This document shows positions 4,873-6,698 of a DNA stretch of 6,698 nt, one piece after another (position 1 is the first letter of the stretch; every line of letters begins with the position of its first letter). The notes below the pieces were generated by a model. It was not told the origin of the DNA. It saw only the letters and a list, made by a program, of their open reading frames with translations, and did not search any database. The stretch covers positions 1 to 6,698 of the forward strand of contig JAEZIL010000133.1 in assembly GCA_023436685.1 (NCBI GenBank). Reading direction: 5' to 3'. Position numbers and translations under genes: made by a program. This stretch comes from Bacteroidota bacterium (GTDB lineage: Bacteria; Bacteroidota; Bacteroidia; Chitinophagales; Chitinophagaceae).

Positions 4873-5598
4873 TTGGACAAACTTGTTATCATACCTACCT
4901 ACAACGAGAAGGAGAATATTGAAAAGATAATCCGCAAGGTATTGTCTTTGCCCGGCGGTTTTCATTTGCTGATAGTAGATGATGGCTCGCCAGATGGTAC
5001 CGGCAATATTGTGAAGGGATTGCAGCAGGAATTTCCCGGCACAATACACCTGCTGGAGCGCAGCGGCAAGCAAGGGCTGGGCAGGGCCTATATAGCGGGT
5101 TTTCAATACGCATTGCAACATCCGCAGTATCAGTACATCTTCGAGATGGATGCCGACTTCTCTCACAACCCCGATGATCTTATACGCCTGCACGAGGCCT
5201 GTGTTAACGGCGCCGATATGGCAATAGGATCGCGCTATGTACGCGGTGGCAAACTGGTAAACTGGCCCTGGGACAGGAAATTTATATCGCGCGGCGGTGC
5301 TATTTATACGCAGGTAATTACCTGGATGCCCGTAGCCGACCCCACAGCAGGCTTTGTATGCTATACCCGCAAAGTGCTGGATACCCTGCCACTGGATAAA
5401 GTACAGTTTGTGGGCTATGCCTTCCAGATAGAAATGAAGTACCGCGCCTGGAAGCTGGGCTTCAAAATAAAAGAAGTACCCATCACCTTTATCGACCGTA
5501 CCGAAGGGCAGAGCAAAATGAGCAAAGGTATTGTGCAGGAAGCTATCTACGGTGTATGGAAAATGCGCAGCTTCCACAAAGAAACAAGCAGGAAATAA
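4873..5598 (+). CDS. Glycosyltransferase family 2, polyprenol-phosphate mannose synthase-like
   Basis: This 241-residue GT-A enzyme probably transfers mannose (or a related sugar) from a nucleotide sugar to polyprenyl phosphate on the inner face of the membrane, supplying lipid-linked sugar for glycosylation outside. Visible motifs are LVIIPTYNEKENI at the start (residues 4-16), the nucleotide-binding VDDGSPDGT (35-43), the metal-binding D93-A-D95 in EMDADFSHNPDDL, GSRYVRGG, the DPTAGFVCY acceptor-side segment, and RTEGQSKMS (209-217), all hallmarks of Dpm1-type proteins. The length matches soluble Dpm1 forms, and no transmembrane helix is present. The start is TTG at 4873: an in-frame stop at 4858-4860 leaves room for no ATG, and the protein then begins exactly where family members do. 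TATTTTG at 4836-4842 and 4844-4850 are near-matches to a -7 element, so it may have its own promoter or share the exonuclease's. The acceptor and donor are inferred from the family. Confidence 0.9.
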   Translation: MDKLVIIPTYNEKENIEKIIRKVLSLPGGFHLLIVDDGSPDGTGNIVKGLQQEFPGTIHLLERSGKQGLGRAYIAGFQYALQHPQYQYIFEMDADFSHNPDDLIRLHEACVNGADMAIGSRYVRGGKLVNWPWDRKFISRGGAIYTQVITWMPVADPTAGFVCYTRKVLDTLPLDKVQFVGYAFQIEMKYRAWKLGFKIKEVPITFIDRTEGQSKMSKGIVQEAIYGVWKMRSFHKETSRK

Positions 5599-5620
5599 TT
5601 CAGTCTTCACTTTTCCCACT

Positions 5621-5688
5621 TTGTCATATTGTGATACTCCAATGACAAATGTCGCATGTATTATATATGTGTCATCCATTACATTTGT
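5621..5688. promoter_or_regulatory. Interlocking inverted repeats around the promoter of the 5751 gene
   Basis: TTGTCAT (5621-5627) is inverted as ATGACAA (5642-5648), and the overlapping ACAAATGT (5645-5652) is inverted as ACATTTGT (5681-5688), the latter covering the -7 element. A further TGTCAT lies at 5670-5675. The arrangement could be an operator for a dimeric regulator, or chance in AT-rich DNA. Confidence 0.35.
5680..5687 (+). promoter_or_regulatory. Bacteroidota -7 promoter element for the exported-protein gene
   Basis: TACATTTG is a full match to TAnnTTTG, 63 bp before the ATG at 5751. Transcription would begin near 5694. No good -33 TTG lies at the usual distance. Confidence 0.5.
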
Positions 5689-5717
5689 ATTAGCAGTATT
5701 AAAATTCTATTAAAGCA

Positions 5718-5741
5718 TTTGATACTGTATTCCGTATCAAA
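5718..5741. promoter_or_regulatory. 8-bp inverted repeat in the leader of the exported-protein gene
   Basis: TTTGATAC (5718-5725) is perfectly inverted as GTATCAAA (5734-5741) with an 8-base spacer, ending 9 bp before the start codon. In the mRNA it would be a hairpin next to the start; in DNA it could be an operator. Confidence 0.45.
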
Positions 5742-5750
5742 CCACCCTAT

Positions 5751-6698
5751 ATGAAGAGTATCGTTAAGTACTTTCTATTGTTTCTGTTGCTACTAGGCAC
5801 AGGTCGTGCGCATGCCAGCCATATTTACGGTGCCGATTTTTATTACACGCATATAATAGGCAATAGTTATGTTGTTACACTTGAGCTATACGGCGACTGT
5901 AGCAATACGGGGTCCTTTTCTTCGCTGCCCAATATATCACCACAAGTTGTTGTTACAAAAAATGGCGCTGTAACTCATACGCTTAGCCTGAATATTCAGG
6001 CGCCTGCCAATGGGGTTGAAGTAAGCCCTGTTTGCCCGGCACAACTTAACAATACTGCCTGTGCATCGCCACCGGGTACATTGGTGGGTGTAAAGAAATT
6101 TACCTATTCTACAACGGTTAATTTGGGGTCAACAAGTACCGATTGGAGATTTACTTTTCATGGCTATTTAGGCAATATTAATGGTACCGATTATTTTGCC
6201 GGCAGAAGCGGTAATATTACAAATATTTCCACCACTATCAGCTATATGCAACTTGAAGCCATGCTGAATAATAGCTCAGTGGCTAGCAATTCATCTCCTG
6301 TATATACTACAATACCTACGCCATTCTTTGTTAATGGTAAAGCGGCAAGCTTTAATCCGGGTACTGTTGATGCGAATGGCGATAGCCTAACCTATAAGTT
6401 AGTACCAGGTATAGATGGAAATGCAGGCGGTGCAAGCGTAGTGTATGTTGGAGCTTATAATGCTGTAAAACCATTATCAACAACGGCTGGGGCTTTTAGT
6501 TTTGACACTACTAATGGGCAGCTGGATTTTACACCTAGTATTGTCCAAAATTCATTGGTGGTTATGAAGGTGTCAGAATATCGTAATGGCGTATTGGTAG
6601 GTAGCAGTATGCGCGAGATGACCTTCGTTGTGATAAACGGCACTAACGATCCGCCTACGGCCGGTATAACAGGAGTAGTAGGAGGTAAAAGAAAAACC
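5751..6698 (+). CDS. Exported protein of the gliding-motility/type IX secretion-associated family (3' end outside window)
   Basis: The frame runs open from the ATG at 5751 to the window edge (316 residues, no stop). A signal peptide is clear: MKSIVKYF, then a leucine-rich core, likely cleaved after AHA at residue 22. The mature protein begins SHIYGADFYYTHIIGNSYVVTLELYGDC, which follows the pattern of large Bacteroidota surface proteins that start H-x-x-G-x-x-x-x-Y and reach a Y-x-DC with the first cysteine (C50 here). Also typical are C95 and C104, NSSPVYTTIPTPFFVNG (about 180-196) leading into NPGTVDANGDSLTYKLV, and EYRNGVLVG (276-284), which ends a beta-rich domain. Such proteins usually continue through PKD or Ig-like repeats to a C-terminal sorting domain exported by the type IX system; that part is not in the window, so this is inference. 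It probably acts at the cell surface in adhesion or gliding. A promoter (5680-5687) and a leader inverted repeat precede it. Confidence 0.8.
   Translation, partial: MKSIVKYFLLFLLLLGTGRAHASHIYGADFYYTHIIGNSYVVTLELYGDCSNTGSFSSLPNISPQVVVTKNGAVTHTLSLNIQAPANGVEVSPVCPAQLNNTACASPPGTLVGVKKFTYSTTVNLGSTSTDWRFTFHGYLGNINGTDYFAGRSGNITNISTTISYMQLEAMLNNSSVASNSSPVYTTIPTPFFVNGKAASFNPGTVDANGDSLTYKLVPGIDGNAGGASVVYVGAYNAVKPLSTTAGAFSFDTTNGQLDFTPSIVQNSLVVMKVSEYRNGVLVGSSMREMTFVVINGTNDPPTAGITGVVGGKRKT

Noticed and set aside
4843..5679. Long minus-strand open frame (278 codons) opposite the glycosyltransferase
   Set aside because: It is antisense to a gene with clear family motifs, its translation has no recognisable domain, and it is explained by codon bias of the true gene.

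Overview
The window looks like a chromosomal segment of a member of the Bacteroidota, most likely near the Chitinophagales; this is inferred from gene families and signals, not from a search. The clues are: start codons without Shine-Dalgarno sequences; three matches to the Bacteroidota -7 promoter consensus TAnnTTTG at sensible distances from genes; a secreted protein of the family that usually carries gliding-motility/type IX secretion C-termini; and intergenic DNA packed with short inverted repeats.

Layout. The left edge (2-466) is the C-terminal part of a Mur ligase of the Mpl type (peptidoglycan recycling). A 219-bp gap with two copies of a CGTCATTGCGAG-type repeat follows. Then come three co-directional, closely spaced genes that may be one operon: an internally duplicated four-helix membrane protein of unknown function (686-1657), a secreted heavy-metal-associated (HMA) protein with a four-cysteine metal site (1681-2022), and a class I SAM-dependent methyltransferase (2035-2643). 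A VOC/glyoxalase-fold protein (2890-3273, minus strand) converges on them. After a gene-free stretch of about 750 bp come a DEDDh 3'-5' exonuclease with an ExoX-like C-terminal domain (4023-4808) and a family 2 glycosyltransferase resembling polyprenol-phosphate mannose synthase (4873-5598, TTG start). The right edge (5751-6698) is the start of a large exported protein, cut by the window.

The least ordinary part is the non-coding DNA. Two same-orientation copies of a composite repeat of about 160 bp (2721-2882 and 3766-3922) share three hairpins. The stems of two of these hairpins differ between the copies in ways that keep the base pairing. Around them lie an inverted module shared at 2672-2695 and 3737-3760, a large fold-back structure at 3591-3750, a 14-bp hairpin at 3482-3515 with one arm repeated in inverse at 3927-3945, and a third CGTCATTG-type copy with its own 10-bp inverted arms. 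No transposase is visible, so if these elements are mobile they would need help in trans. Otherwise the genes look like ordinary housekeeping and envelope functions, and I see no defence system, CRISPR array, phage gene or RNA gene.
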